A stretch of 64,000 bases of DNA from Alisma plantago-aquatica (Eukaryota; Streptophyta; Magnoliopsida; Alismatales; Alismataceae), in NCBI GenBank assembly GCA_963693085.1, contig OY856411.1, positions 118,519,767 through 118,583,766 of the forward strand, read 5' to 3'. Position 1 is the stretch's first letter. Every line of letters starts with the position of its first letter. Below are positions 46,505 to 58,069 of this stretch, one piece after another. A model generated the notes under the pieces. That model made no database searches. It worked only from the letters and a program-made list of their open reading frames with translations, and had not been told where the DNA came from. The translations under genes were made by a program, and so were the position numbers.

Positions 46505-47122
46505 ATGTGCAGGTCTGAGGTAGAGTCGATTCCATCGACCATTGTGTCGATGGTAGCGACATGGGTACAGGTAGGCGACTGTAGAAAAATTTTCTGAGTC
46601 GATACCATCGACGGCCTCATCGATGGTATCGACCTACCATCAGTGACGTTAAAGAAACAACTAGATCGGGGTCGATAGTATCGACACGGATGTCGATACT
46701 CATGAGATCCCTGAAGATTTACAGACGATTTTGTCTCAGTGAAGTCGATACCATCGACGGACCTATCGATGGTATCGACCCGGCTACAGTCAGAAAGCGA
46801 CGCCCAAACCTCACGAGGGTGGTTGATCCATGAAGGGTCGATACCGTCGACCCTCGTCGATGGTATAGACACGACACGTCACCAATCCGTGAGAGGAAAT
46901 CAACGGTGGCCGCTACATCAAGGAAGTCGATCTGTGGGATGGGTCGATACCATCGACACCCATCGATGGTATCGACGTGTCATCGATCTGGGCCCCCACA
47001 TTAAGCTATCGACAGCCGTCGATACTAACAAAGACCTGGATTGTGCTACAGGTGTCGATACCATCGACACCCCATCGATGGTATCGACAGGTCCACAGCA
47101 GCATCGAACTCAGTTATAAAAG
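46505..47122 (+). promoter_or_regulatory. Promoter-like spacer between pol and additional ORF (element F)
   Basis: About seven pairs of GTCGATACCATCGAC and GTCGATGGTATCGAC, spaced 70-110 bp, end at 47095. TATAAAAG follows at 47115-47122, and the additional ORF begins about 200 bp later at 47318. The palindromes are the same as those of the LTR U3. Inference: an internal promoter. Confidence 0.65.
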
Positions 47123-47317
47123 AAAGGATTGACTGTCAAATCTCTTCACACCTTCAGAGCTTCTTCCCTCTACTTGTACATTGAGCATTGTTGTGCGACC
47201 GGAGGCCTACTACAAGCGTCTAAGGATCGCGATCTCTTCATCGAGCGCTGCACCGAGTGGAGATCATCTTCTCCGACTTCACCGAGCTCTCTCTTATTCC
47301 CTTTTTTCTCTACGACG

Positions 47318-48831
47318 ATGGTGCAGACAGAAGGAGCGTCTTCTTCAAGGGCAGTCCCGATGGAGATCTCGACCTTCATTCCTCCACCACCGGGATTGAT
47401 TCCTCATTCAAGGATTGTTCATCCTTCGGCGAAAGTACGCAAGACATATGAGGAATTGCTCAAGCGGAAGATCGAACCTACCCGCTACGTCGATCGGACC
47501 ATGGTTCGTGACCTTGGGTTCAGTGCCAATCTCACCTACGTCTTGCAGGCGCAAGCAAGCATATGGGTAGGAGGCCTGACGAGTTGGAGTTCCATGCTGA
47601 CGGCCAACCATTCTTCGGTGAATGGCTGACATAGAAGGAGTTCATGGCGGAGTTCATGGCATCACTGGACATATGTGTCGTGTCGAACGACCTCATCACC
47701 ACTGATCGAGAATGGATAAAGTGTCGTGTTACTTTCCGGCTCTACAACAACAATTACACTCTCACCCTCCAACAATTCAATTCCATTTACAACTGGAATC
47801 AAGGGAGAGACCAGTACTGGAGGCCGGACAACCAGACTGATTACGATGACATCTTCTCCCAGCTGGTGATCGCGCCTCTAGGCAAGTCTGTCAGCTACCA
47901 CAACATAGCCGTCGCCGACTTCGAGCATCCTTTTGTGTGGATTCTGCACCGCATGCTTTGCATGGCGCTCTTTGCTCGCGGCAATCTTTCTCTTAGTGAA
48001 TTTCAAGAGACGGATTTGTTCTTTTGTATAAACTGTAAGGCTCCTATCCACTTTGGAGGGCTCATCACACCGTTGGCCATCTACCTTGGGTTGGATTTTT
48101 CCCAACTCGCTCCGCTTTCCAACAGGAACAAGGTCAACCTGCATCATCTACACCGCTCCAACCTCCTGATGCTCCGTAATGGCTTGGCTTATGCACATTG
48201 CCATGTCAATCACGAATATCAAGAATGTGTGCTTCCAGACCCCATCTTCAACATCGAGGGAGCTTAGCATTTCAGGTGGCCTATCATTGCGATCAACGAC
48301 TCTGATGAAGATGGCGGTAATGATGACAACAATGATGACGGCGACGAGCATGAAGAGGAAGAGGAGGCTTTCACTCCTCTTTGGGCACGAGTGGCACCGC
48401 GGAAGCGTCCCCGCTTCCACCCAGGTGAATCATCCTCTTCATAGCCTCTGCCACCTCAGCCCTCTCATCAAGGAGAGGATGCATATTCAATGCAGGGAAT
48501 GTACTCAATGCTGCAGGAGATTCAGCAGACCTAGCAGCAGCATACTGCTTCTTTTGTCGGTATTCAGGATACCACAAACCGGCTTTTCGTGAATCAGCAG
48601 GCCATCTACGAGAATGAGTGCCTCCTCCTCTCCAACCAACAGAATATCCATGACATGTTGCATAGGATGGAGATGCAACAACAACCCTTCTAAGACAATT
48701 AGTGGAGCCAGAACTATTTCAGGGTGTATTCTCAACCTCTGTCGATGCCCCAGTATGATCCGAGTTTCCAGGGGCAGTATCCATCATGGGACCCCACAGC
48801 CCCGCAGTACCTGCCACCACCTAACCAATGA
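47318..48831 (+). pseudogene. Additional 3' ORF with ATHILA-type domain (element F)
   Basis: The first ATG after the TATA box gives MVQTEGASSS. The conserved region follows after a frameshift near 47565 and a TAG at 47634: FRLYNNNYTLTLQQFNSIYNW, FVWILHRMLCMALFARG, ELDLF-type and HFGGLITPLAIYLGL. A stop at 48265-48267 interrupts the frame, but the protein continues in it with a long Asp/Glu-rich stretch, a basic patch (RKRPRF), and a Gln/Met-rich tail ending PPPNQ. It has no peptidase domain, unlike element E. The role is unknown. Confidence 0.7.
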
Positions 48832-48867
48832 TCGGTATCACTGTTCCACCATTTAAGGTTGTTTTTT

Positions 48868-48909
48868 ACTATGAGGCCATAGTCGAATTCAAGCTTAGAG
48901 GGGAGTTGG
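48868..48909 (+). other. Second hairpin-PPT module of element F
   Basis: Hairpin ACTATG-AGGC-CATAGT (48868-48883) is followed by AAGCTTAGAGGGGAGTTGG (48891-48909). The tract closely resembles the one next to the 3' LTR (AAGCTTAGGGGAGTT) but lies 1.5 kb earlier, just after the additional ORF. Confidence 0.65.
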
Positions 48910-50398
48910 AACAGCTTCTATCCTTTATTTTTCTTAGTTTTTATCATTTATTTCTTTGTCTTTTATCATTTATTTCTCTTAGTTCTTAGTTTTTTTAGGA
49001 TCCACACTCTATCTAGTGTAATTGTGGATGTCTAATGTCATGTGTCATCTCTGTGTTTGTACATGGGAATCCGGGGTCAATTTGAAAAAAAAAATAGTGA
49101 TTTTGTGAGCTTGTGTTGTTCAGCCTTGAGCACATGACTTAAGAAAATTATTGGGTTTGTCAACTTTGAAATAGAAAACCACAACTGTACATTCCAATGA
49201 TTCACAAAAAGTGGACGGAGTTGGTTGTTTGAGCCTAAACTGACCAAATGATAATGATACCTTAATCTGAAATAAGAGAGAGAAACCTCTTAATTGTTAC
49301 ACAAGTCAGTAAGGAGGGACACATAATATTTTCTAATGGTTCGGTCAATTAATCTTATGATCTATCCATCCCATTGTTTTCGTACTCTACCATAAGAACT
49401 GGAAGCACATTACGGTTTTCATCTTTTGATAGCATAGCATTTAGGTAGGATTGCATTATGGTATATTGTGCATAAAAAATGGAAAATGAAAGAATTTGTA
49501 GATAAATCATGCATGCATACATTCCTGAGTGCATGGCATCACAGTTGCATAACTGATCTCATGTAGTTGCATTTTTAACATATTTTTGAGCATATAGGAT
49601 AGTATGTGCCTTATTTCTTCTAAAAAATAAGAGAAGCGGATAACTCATTTTACACTCTCTGAAATATAGTTGTAATGCCTCAAGGATTGCAGTTATGTGA
49701 AGCTAAGCCCAAAGAAAAAAAGGAAGAAGAAGAAAAAAGAATTCTGAGAAAAATATTGTACATTTTGCAATTTGAGACAAAAAGGGCTTGAGAAAAAAAT
49801 ATAAAAAAGGTTGATTTTAGAGGGAGAAAAGAGCTTGTTTCACCCGTGTAATAGGAAGAATAAGCACATAATGTAGTTTTTAGACATTCTATCTCACATA
49901 ACATGGAATTGTAGGAACATGCATCATTTCACCCAAAATGTAGGCATTAGGGCATTTTCATTTGCATTTGCATCATTTAGGTCATTTAGAATATTTGTGC
50001 ATGTTAAAACTGTATTATGCTTCCATTTCTTCCATAGTCACCTATTCCATCCACCTGTTGCTCGAATTGGTAGGCCACCGTGATCACCTCCTCACTCATT
50101 AATACTAGGAGAGCTGCTTCCATTTAGATGGTAGTTAGGATGAGCAACATAGATAGAAGATCACAAGATGCACCGAGTTTGGACTAGAGGATTTTATTAT
50201 GTTAACTACCTTATGTGATAGTGTTCATCGGTTTTGGGGTAGATATCTCTGATGGATGATCATTATCACCTTGAGGGTAATTATCATTCTGTGCTTAGTA
50301 AGGGCCGAAATGTGAATATCTGGCGGGGATCATATGGCAAAGTCTGTTGTGATAATTTGTTCTTTAGTTAACTTTCGCAATTCTATTCTAGAGTTTTG
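48910..50398 (+). other. Element F 3' untranslated region
   Basis: T-rich and A-rich non-coding sequence without recognised domains. The minus-strand frame 49680-49904 is low-complexity and not a gene. A short AGAAAAAAGGAAGAAG run lies near 49715. Confidence 0.55.
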
Positions 50399-50436
50399 TT
50401 GCTTTAGGACGAGCAATGTTCAAGCTTAGGGGAGTT
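50399..50436 (+). other. Polypurine tract and hairpin next to element F 3' LTR
   Basis: TTGCT...AGCAA (50399-50416) is followed by AAGCTTAGGGGAGTT (50422-50436), abutting TGATGCGATG, the LTR start. Confidence 0.8.
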
Positions 50437-52050
50437 TGATGCGATGATTTTGAGTCGCTTTTATAGACTTGTTTTACTTGTCTTTTAGGTGTTTATTAGT
50501 CACTTTGGTGGTTAATATTGCATGATTCACTTACTCTAGTCTATAATCTCTTTCAATATCAAATATCTCATATTTTATCTTCTTGATCATAAACGATTAT
50601 AATAATGGGTTTTATCTCAGCTGATTTGGCTTTGTCTTGCAATTTCAGGAAAAATGCATATATACAGCTGTCGATACCATCGACATCCGTCGATAGTATC
50701 AACACAGTCACAGGCAGACAGCCGCAAGGAGCCAAGCAGTTTCGATACCATCGACTGGGAAGTCGATGGTAGCGAGTTACCTTCAGGTTGCCAGTGACCA
50801 GCCGGTCGATACTATCAACACAAAGGTCGATACTATCGACGTTCTACAGCTTCAGTGTCGGAAAGGTGATAAATCTAATGCCTAAGGGTGTCGATACCAT
50901 CAACTCGCGTTGATGGTATCGATTCTGCATCAGGCAGGATGACAGAAAAGAAGGAAGGCTTGCGAATATCACGAGGGGTCGATTCCATCGACCCGCATCG
51001 ATGGTATCGACGCTGTTAGATTAGAGTTTGTTTCAGATCGGCCCAAATCCAATGGTGGTGATTTTTCGACGATCTAACTTGGTGTTTATACCTAATGATG
51101 GAGGCCAGGAGCCATCTATCACGTCATTAGCCACTGCACACATCCCGAGGCAAGTTGGAGAGGAAAACGGAGTCCAAAAGCATGCCCTGATCGTTCCGAG
51201 AGCCGAAGAAGATGTTTTCCACCGACGAAAGGTTGTAGATCATGTACTCTACATAGAGGAACGCTTGGATCTTCTCCATTCAGGGGTTTACATCACTTCA
51301 TCCATGTTTTTCTCCATGTTTCCCCTTTCTTCCATCATGTCTTGCTCTGAGATGAACATGTGGGGCTAATCCCCTTTGTCTTTAGGACCGGGAGTAGCCC
51401 GGGTAATCATTGTATGATGTTTTTATCATAGTAAATCATAATTGGTCTCTAAATTCATGGTATGGTTTTGTTTTCTCCATTATATCATTATGCTTGACCA
51501 CCCTAATGATAATATAATGCCTTTAATTTCTTTGAAAGAAGAATTAACAGTTGAAAAGAGACGAAATTCACATTAACTCATAAATTCCTTGAACAAGGTG
51601 ATGTATGGTTAATGGTGGAAACCCAGAGGTTGATTTTAATGCACCTAATTTAGGGTATAGGTTACTACGACGGTGGAACCGACCTAGATTTAGGTAGTGA
51701 ATTGTATCATGACAGTGAACAATTCTGACTACAGGCCACTACCCGGATTGAGAGATGAATTTGTTTATCTATATAGAAATTCATACAACGAGAACCCACG
51801 GTGAAACCGCAATCCTAAAGATTCCCATCTAAATTGATTAAACTTAACATTTAATCGATTGCTTTGCTTTCTTTTATTTTTATTTTCTTTTTAATCAACT
51901 CTTAAAACTTTTTTAACCGGTCTAGTTGATTGCAAGCAGTTAGTAGTAGTCTACTGATAGTTCAGTGTCCCTGAGTCGACTCGGGTCTCACAAAGGCCTA
52001 TATTACATTGACGCGTGCACTTGCGTTATACGCACGGTAAAATCATGTCA
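50437..52050 (+). mobile_element. Element F 3' LTR
   Basis: 1614 bp, colinear with 39066-40681 with scattered, mostly transition differences. GTAGC follows, then the Copia reading frame. Confidence 0.9.
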
Positions 52051-52055
52051 GTAGC

Positions 52056-52731
52056 TTTTGAATCCACTCTATGTGTGCTTAAGAAGATGGATAGTTCATT
52101 GATGGAGATCAATGGAACAAAGTTCAAGGACAAAGGTGAGGGAGAGAAGGGTTCTCTTGCCAAACCAATGTCAGAATCTTTTGTGCTCAAAAATTGGAGA
52201 GGATGGAAGGAACAATGGAAGAAGAAGTGAGAGATACAGATCTCTACTTCTGGTTTATACGTGATAGAGATTAAATTTACTACTTCTTTGTCATGGGTAC
52301 TTGATACCAGATGTGGATCTCACATTTGTTCAAATGTGAAGGATCTTAAGAGAAGTAGGCCTTTGGGGAAAGGCAAGGTTGAACTACGTGTTGCCAATGG
52401 GGCAAGAGTTTCTTCCAGTGCCGTAGGAACCTATGAGTTAACTCTACCTAGTGGGCTAATAATAGAGTTGGAGAACTTCTATTATGTACCTGCCATAAAT
52501 AGGAATATCATTTTCGTTCCTTGTTTGGACAAGGATAGTTTTGAATTTCTTATTAAGAATGGAAAGTGTTCCATTTCAAAACATGGGATCTTTTATGGCA
52601 GTGCCCCACTGTCTTATGGTTTATACTTGATAGATCTAGATATAAGTGTATACAATGTAAACACCAAAAGGCAAAAACTAAACAACTCAAACAAAACATA
52701 TGTGGCATTGTCGTCTAGGGCACATAAATGA
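52056..52731 (+). pseudogene. Copia gag 3' remnant and protease
   Basis: The frame resumes after element F, runs to a stop near 52228 and continues in the same frame as the aspartic protease. STSGLYVIEI precedes WVLDTRCGSH, in which the catalytic D-T-G signature has become D-T-R. The conserved continuation NGARV...YYVPAINRNII...GLYLIDLD is present. The zinc knuckle and most of gag are missing between 52120 and 52230. A deletion of about two bases near 52692 shifts the frame before the integrase. It would process gag-pol if intact. Confidence 0.75.
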
Positions 52732-53220
52732 GAAGCGCATTTCTAGACTCCATAAAGATGGTTATCTAGACTCTTTTGATTATGAATCAATAGAGACATG
52801 TGAATCTTGTTTGTTGGGAAAGATGACCAAGACTCCCTTTTCAGGTAAAGGTGAAAGAGCTAGTGATCTATTAGGACTCATACATACTGATGTATGTGGG
52901 CCTTTTAGAACTAATGCTAGAAATGGGTATCAGTACTTCATTACCTTCACTGATGACTTCAGTAAGTATGTATATGTGTACCTGATGAAACATAAGTCAG
53001 AAACCCTTGAAAAGTTCAAGGATTTCATGAATGAAGTATAGAACCAACTTGGTAAAAGTATTAAAGCACTTCGATCTGATCAAGATGGAGAATACTTAAG
53101 CCAGGAGTTTGAGGACCTTCTGTGAACCCGTGGTATTGTATCACAATGGACTCCGCCTAGAACACCACAGCATAATGGTGTGTCTAAAAGAAGGAATCGT
53201 ACTTTACTGATATGGTGTGA
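52700..53220 (+). pseudogene. Copia integrase, N-terminal and core
   Basis: WHCRLGHINEKRI and CESCLLGK supply the zinc-binding HHCC residues. The DDE core has D in IHTDVCGP and D in RSDQDGEY (usually RSDRGGEY), but the catalytic Glu is replaced: GVSKRRNRT stands where GVSERRNRT is expected. Stops occur at 53039-53041 and near 53123, and a frame change precedes 53224. It would have inserted the cDNA; this copy cannot. Confidence 0.8.
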
Positions 53221-53223
53221 TCA

Positions 53224-54400
53224 ATGATGAGTTTTGTTGATCTTCCAATTTCCTTTTTGGGCCATGCTCTTGAAATCACCGCGTTTACACTTAACCGAGT
53301 ACCATCTAAATCGGTTCAAAAGACACCATATGAGATATGGATTGGGAAGCGTCCCAATATGTCTTTTATGAGGATTTGGGGGTGTGAGGCATATGTCAGA
53401 AAAATGTTTCCTGACAAGCTAGGCCCTAGATCTGATATATGTTATTTTATTGGATATCCTAAGGAGACCAAGGGATATTACTTATACCACCCAACTGACA
53501 ACAAAGTGTTTGTTGCCAGGGATGTTGTGTTCCTAGAAAATGAATTTATTTCCAAAGGAAGCAGTGGGGGAAAAATAGAGCTTGAAGAGGTTCAAGCCCA
53601 ACAAGAAAACATTGAACCAATAGATGTACAAGAGGAACATAGAGATTCACAAGGTGTTGTGGAATCTCAGTCTCCTCAAGTAACACAAGGACCTTGTAGA
53701 TATAGTAGGACACGCCTTGAGCCTGAGAGGTTTGGATACCTTGTGACTCAGGAAGGTGGTAAGTTGATCATTGATGATGATCTAACTACCTATCTAGAGG
53801 TTATGGAGGGACCAGATTCTGAGAAATGGCTTGAGGCCATGAAATCTGAGATGGAATCTATGTACTCCAACAAAGTATGGACTTTGGTGGAACCACCTGA
53901 AGGGGTAAAACCCATAGGGTGCAAGTGGGTCTTCAATAAGAAGACTGACATGGATGGCAATGTGAAAACTTATAAAGGCAGATTGGTTGCAAAGGGTTTC
54001 TGACAAGTTCAGGGTGTTGACTATGACAAAACTTTTTCTCCAGTTGCCATGATTAAGTTCATCAGGATCATGCTTGCTATTGCAGCTTACTATGACTATG
54101 AGATTTGGCAAATGGATGTTAAAACTGCATTCCTTAATGGGAATATAAATGAGGATGTGTACATGACACAACCTGAAGGTTTTCTAGATCCAAAGAATGC
54201 CAATAAAGTCTGTAAGATACAAAGGTCAATCTATGGATTGAAGCAAGCATCTCGAAGTTGGAATCTTTGATTTGATGAAGAAGTCAAAGTATTTGGCTTT
54301 ATTCAAAATGAAGATGAACCTTGTGTGTACAATAAGGTTAGTGGGATCACAACCACATTCCTCATATTGTATGTGGATGACATACTATTGATGGGGAATG
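53224..54400 (+). pseudogene. Copia integrase C-terminus and reverse transcriptase
   Basis: The integrase tail (KTPYEIW, GCEAYV, GYPKETKGY) leads through an acidic Gln-rich linker into the RT. RT motifs include EKWLEAMKSEM, GCKWVFNKK, SPVAMIKFIRI, QMDVKTAFLNG, IYGLKQASRSW and YVDD at 54370-54381. Stops interrupt the frame at 54001-54003 (TGA where Arg is expected) and after SRSWNL near 54268. The catalytic YVDD is intact. Confidence 0.85.
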
Positions 54401-55359
54401 ATGTCTCAGCCTTGGAGTAGGTAAAGACTTGGCTTGGGAATACTTTCTCAATGAAGGACTTAGGATAAGCATCCTACATTTTAGGAATCAAGATCTATAG
54501 AGATAGATCAAAAAGGCTTCTCAGACTAAGTCAAAGCACGCACATTGAGAAGGTGCTGAAGCAGTTCAGCATGGAGAACTCAAAGAGAGGCAAAGTCCCC
54601 ATGCTACATGGAGTCACCGTCTCTTGATCTCAATGTTCCTAATCTTGTGAAGAGAGGGAGCGTATGAATGGGATCCCATATGCATCAGCCATTGGATTCA
54701 TCATGTACGCTATGTTGTGCACATGCCCAGATGTCTCGTATGCTCTTAACATGATGAGAAGGTACCAGTCAGATCTCGAGGATGCTCACTGGACAGCCAT
54801 AAAGAACATCCTTAAGTACTTGTGATGGACTAAGGATCAGTTCCTTGTATACGGTGGCGAGGAAGAACTGGTTGTAAAGGGTTACACCGATGCAAGCTTC
54901 CAAACTGACAAAGATTATTACAGATCGCAATCAAGATTTATGTTTTGCCTAAACAATGGAGTTGTGAGATGGAAGTGTCCCAAGCAAGAAACAGTTGTCG
55001 ATTCTACTACAGAGGCTGAGTATATTGTTGCTTCACATGCAGCAAAGTAAGTTGTGAGGATCAGGAAGTTCATCTCTGAACTTGGTGTAGTTCCCAGTAG
55101 CTGTGATACAATTGAGCTTTATTGTGACAATAATGGAGCTATTGCTCAAGCTAAGGAACCCAGATCACATCAGTGGTCCAAGCACATACTTCGGTGCTTC
55201 CATCTCATACGAGAGATCGCACTACGAGGAGATGTGAAGATTTGCAAAGTACCAACTGAAGACAACATAGTTGATCCACTGAATAAGGCCCTTTCTCAAC
55301 AAAAGCATGATGGCCATGCTAGGTCACAAGGACTGAGGTTCCTAGGTGATTGGATCTAA
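54401..55359 (+). pseudogene. Copia RT C-terminus and RNase H
   Basis: Fragments LGIKIYRDR and SQSTHIEKVL complete the RT. The RNase H follows with GYTDASFQTD near 54886, STTEAEYI, and ELYCDNNGAI, ending near GDWI before the 3' LTR. At least three stops and frame changes occur between 54417 and 55050. The last 101 codons form an open frame from 55054. Confidence 0.8.
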
Positions 55360-55374
55360 GTGCAAGTGGGTGTC

Positions 55375-55637
55375 TGTTGGTATGTATGTCCATAGAGCAA
55401 GTCATGTGATGATTGTAATGGGATACTTTGTAAATGATTTGAATATTAATAAAGGCATTTTCGATCTATATGTTTTAACTATTTCTGAGATGATAGTGTA
55501 ACATGATAGATGTCTAAAGAATTGTTTTACTCAATGACGTATGCTTTTAGGTTAAGGACCTAAACGATGAGATCATACGGATGTTAAGAGTATACATTCT
55601 TGTTTTGTCCCTAGTAGGTTGTTATTGTGGAAATAAC
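55375..55637 (+). mobile_element. Element D 3' LTR, first part
   Basis: It begins TGTTGGTATG and matches 18653-18916. It stops at GGAAATAAC, exactly where element G inserts. The 5' LTR continues at that point with CATAGACATC. The rest lies beyond the window. A weak purine stretch, AAGTGCAAGTGGG, precedes it. Confidence 0.85.
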
Positions 55638-56687
55638 TGATAGTCGTCGATTTGCAATATCAATCACTAAGATGGTTAATCCTAGAGTTTAAACCTTTTT
55701 TACTTCTGGTTTTAAGGGTTGTATAGAAGGGTCGATCCCATAGGACAACTTTTTTAGAGATTGTTCTTAGAACCCAAAGTTTGAAGAACTTTATTATTTG
55801 TTTTTGGTATTTTTTCTTTAGATTAAAGAAGAAAGTAAAAGTCAAGTTGGGGGTTTGATTGATTACACTAATGCAAGAAGAAATGCACTTAACAAGAAAA
55901 ACATGCATAAGGAAAAATTAAGATGATTGTTAACACAAGCAAAACTATATGAATGAAAGACTAAGAATTAAAGAAAACAAAGGATGTGGTGATTGAATCA
56001 AGAGATGGAAATCGAGGCTCGTAGGGGTTTTCACCACCTTAGCCTAGGCGATAACAACTAATTCTTAAACGATGACTCGATGAAGGTTTGCGAATTTAAA
56101 AACTCACAAGAGATAAACTCCACATGATCCCATTGGTCTTGGTGCTCATGCTTCCTAGTTTATCATCCTAAAAGACGAAAATCCACGGTCATATCAAAAC
56201 GTCTATGTAATCAATTTTATTGTTCTAAATCTAGATTTCCATGGTCATTTCCATCCAGATTAACATGCGATTCAAAATCAACCGTCAATTAAAATAGATG
56301 ACCATCTAGTCGTTTAAGAAGAAGTCATTAAAACCACGGCTAAGGGGTTATTCCCCTTGCCTCGATAGAAGTCTACTCACTCATGGAGAAAGGGGAGATG
56401 GAGGAAGAAAGTACTGAAGCCATAGTCTAGCCCAAAAATCAAGAGATTAATCCTTATGCTAGAGACAATGAAATGGCTTAGTTCTTTGTTCCTTGCTCCA
56501 GAATTAAAGAACGGAGAAAAGAAGATTAAGACTAAGGCGGAATGAAGAGACAAGAATAAGTTTGAATGAACTATGATTGAACTAAAATCTACTTTATTGC
56601 ATAATAAGAAGATGATTACAAGACTAATTGATTCAGAATCCCAATACAAAGAAATCTAAGATGCCTGGAGAGGAGGAAGTGCCCCTC

Positions 56688-56695
56688 CTTTTATA
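56688..56695 (-). promoter_or_regulatory. TATA box of element G LTR
   Basis: The minus strand reads TATAAAAG, about 60 bp downstream of the palindrome cluster in the element's orientation. Confidence 0.6.
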
Positions 56696-56756
56696 GGAGA
56701 AGGAGGGGGGAATACATTAGGTTTAGGGGTTTTTTTTAGGCTGGCGGCTGGGATTT

Positions 56757-57065
56757 TTGATGTCTGCGTGCCGCCAACCGATCAGTTCAGGAACCAACCG
56801 ATCGGTTGGAAGGTTTTGGAATGCGGCAACCAATCAATCGGCTGCCAACCCTAATTAGGGTGGCGGTGTAGTCGAAACCACTCCGTGTTGTTTCTTCTCA
56901 GCAATGGGCATCAGTCGAGCATTTGGTTTAGGAATCAGGCGATCTCAACCGTCTTCTGATGAGAGCAATGATCAACGCTTGAAGGTGAATCGTTGCATGT
57001 TTGTCAAACGATCGGTTGATGTGGTGAGACGATCAGTTGACAGTACCAGTCGATCGGCTCAGGTC
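56757..57065. repeat. CCGATCGG-type palindromes in element G LTR
   Basis: It includes the perfect 16-base palindrome CCAACCGATCGGTTGG (56794-56809) and several variants such as CCGATCAGTTCAGG, ACGATCGGTTGATG and TCGATCGGCTCAGG. The core equals that of the Copia LTR it sits in. Confidence 0.8.
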
Positions 57066-57216
57066 CTGAAACTGCAATAAAATGCACATGATTTGTCAGA
57101 TTTGTGATAAAAATGAGAAAATATCAATTTGTGCAATTTTCAAGAGATGAATGGAGTATTTCTATGTGACAAGCTTAATAATTCGTAGAAAAGATGTGCT
57201 GAAATAGCACGCATCA

Positions 57217-57255
57217 AAATACCGCAGACTTAAAGTTTTGCTTGTCCTCAAGCAA
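57217..57255 (-). other. PPT region and hairpin next to element G 3' LTR
   Basis: Hairpin TTGCTTG-AGGA-CAAGCAA (57238-57255, minus strand) is followed by AAAACTTTAAGTCTGCGGTATTT up to the LTR in shorter words: ACTTTAAG then CTGCGGTATTT. The tract is not G-rich and may be weak or mutated. Confidence 0.55.
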
Positions 57256-58069
57256 TTGAAAAATCAAAATGATTCAAAAAAAAATTGGAATAACAAGTTC
57301 ATCCTCCCTAGATTAGCAATTCTTCTATCCTTTTCATGGCCAAGCGACCCATCTCCTAGAACCACAAATTGCAAGTACTATGTTTCTCAAGAAAACATTT
57401 TTCATAACTTAATTTTTTTTTTAACTTATACTTTGTAAAGACAGTCTTGATCTAACTTGCGTTGCGACACTCATCATATTTTTTTTTCATTGGGTTGATT
57501 GTTGCACGGGAATAGAGAATTTGAGGTGTGATAGAAAAATCCCTCCTCTATTCGACTTGGGATATAATTTTTTCATGGACTTGTGATTACATTGACCACA
57601 ATTTTTTTTGTGCTCTTTTTGGAATCCTTTGATGGTACGCCCCTTTGTGGGGTATGGAAGAAGGGCATGCCACCCCGGACTTAGGGTTTGGCGTGCGTTT
57701 TATTTTTCCCGTGCAACAAAAAACTTTTTTTTGAGTTGTCTTTGCATAAGATAGAAGAGACATGTAGCTACATTATATAAGAGTAAAAACAAATAAGTTA
57801 ATCTAATGCTAAAATTAAGAAAATCTGCATTTGATTCTATTTGATACTCTAAGGCTTGCCATCATTTCTAAAAATTGATATCATGATCATAGGGAACTTG
57901 ATATTACAAAGGTTTTTGAAATAAAAATGATAATGCAATTTATTTTTGAAGATAAAGTACAACATTCGGCCGACTAGATAAAGGCCTTATGTTTGAATGT
58001 AAACAACACAAACAAATAAAAATGCAGAAGTAAATGTTGAAACGGGAAGATAAAGGGTGGATCACGTAC
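57256..58069 (-). other. Element G 3' untranslated region
   Basis: Non-coding, with several T runs on the plus strand. No recognised domain. Confidence 0.5.

Larger units (their letters stand above)
39066..52050 (+). mobile_element. Athila-like element (element F)
   Basis: Complete plus-strand element of 12,985 bp. LTRs 39066-40681 and 50437-52050 start TGATG and end TGTCA. GTAGC is duplicated at 39061-39065 and 52051-52055. A tRNA-Asp-type primer site, gag-pro, pol, a palindrome-rich spacer, an additional ORF with an ATHILA-type domain and a PPT follow in order. The LTRs differ more than those of element E, and all ORFs carry many stops and frameshifts, so it is older. Confidence 0.9.
55638..57216 (-). 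mobile_element. Element G 3' LTR
   Basis: In the element's orientation it starts TGATGCGTGC and ends GACGACTATCA, 1579 bp. The partner LTR is outside the window, so the ends rest on the TGAT/ATCA termini, the PPT-side hairpin and the exact break in the Copia LTR at 55637. U3 holds palindromes 56757-57065 and a TATA box. Confidence 0.8.

Noticed and set aside
49680..49904. Minus-strand 74-codon frame in the element F 3' region
   Set aside because: Low-complexity Ser/Phe-rich translation of a purine-rich stretch, without domain or context.
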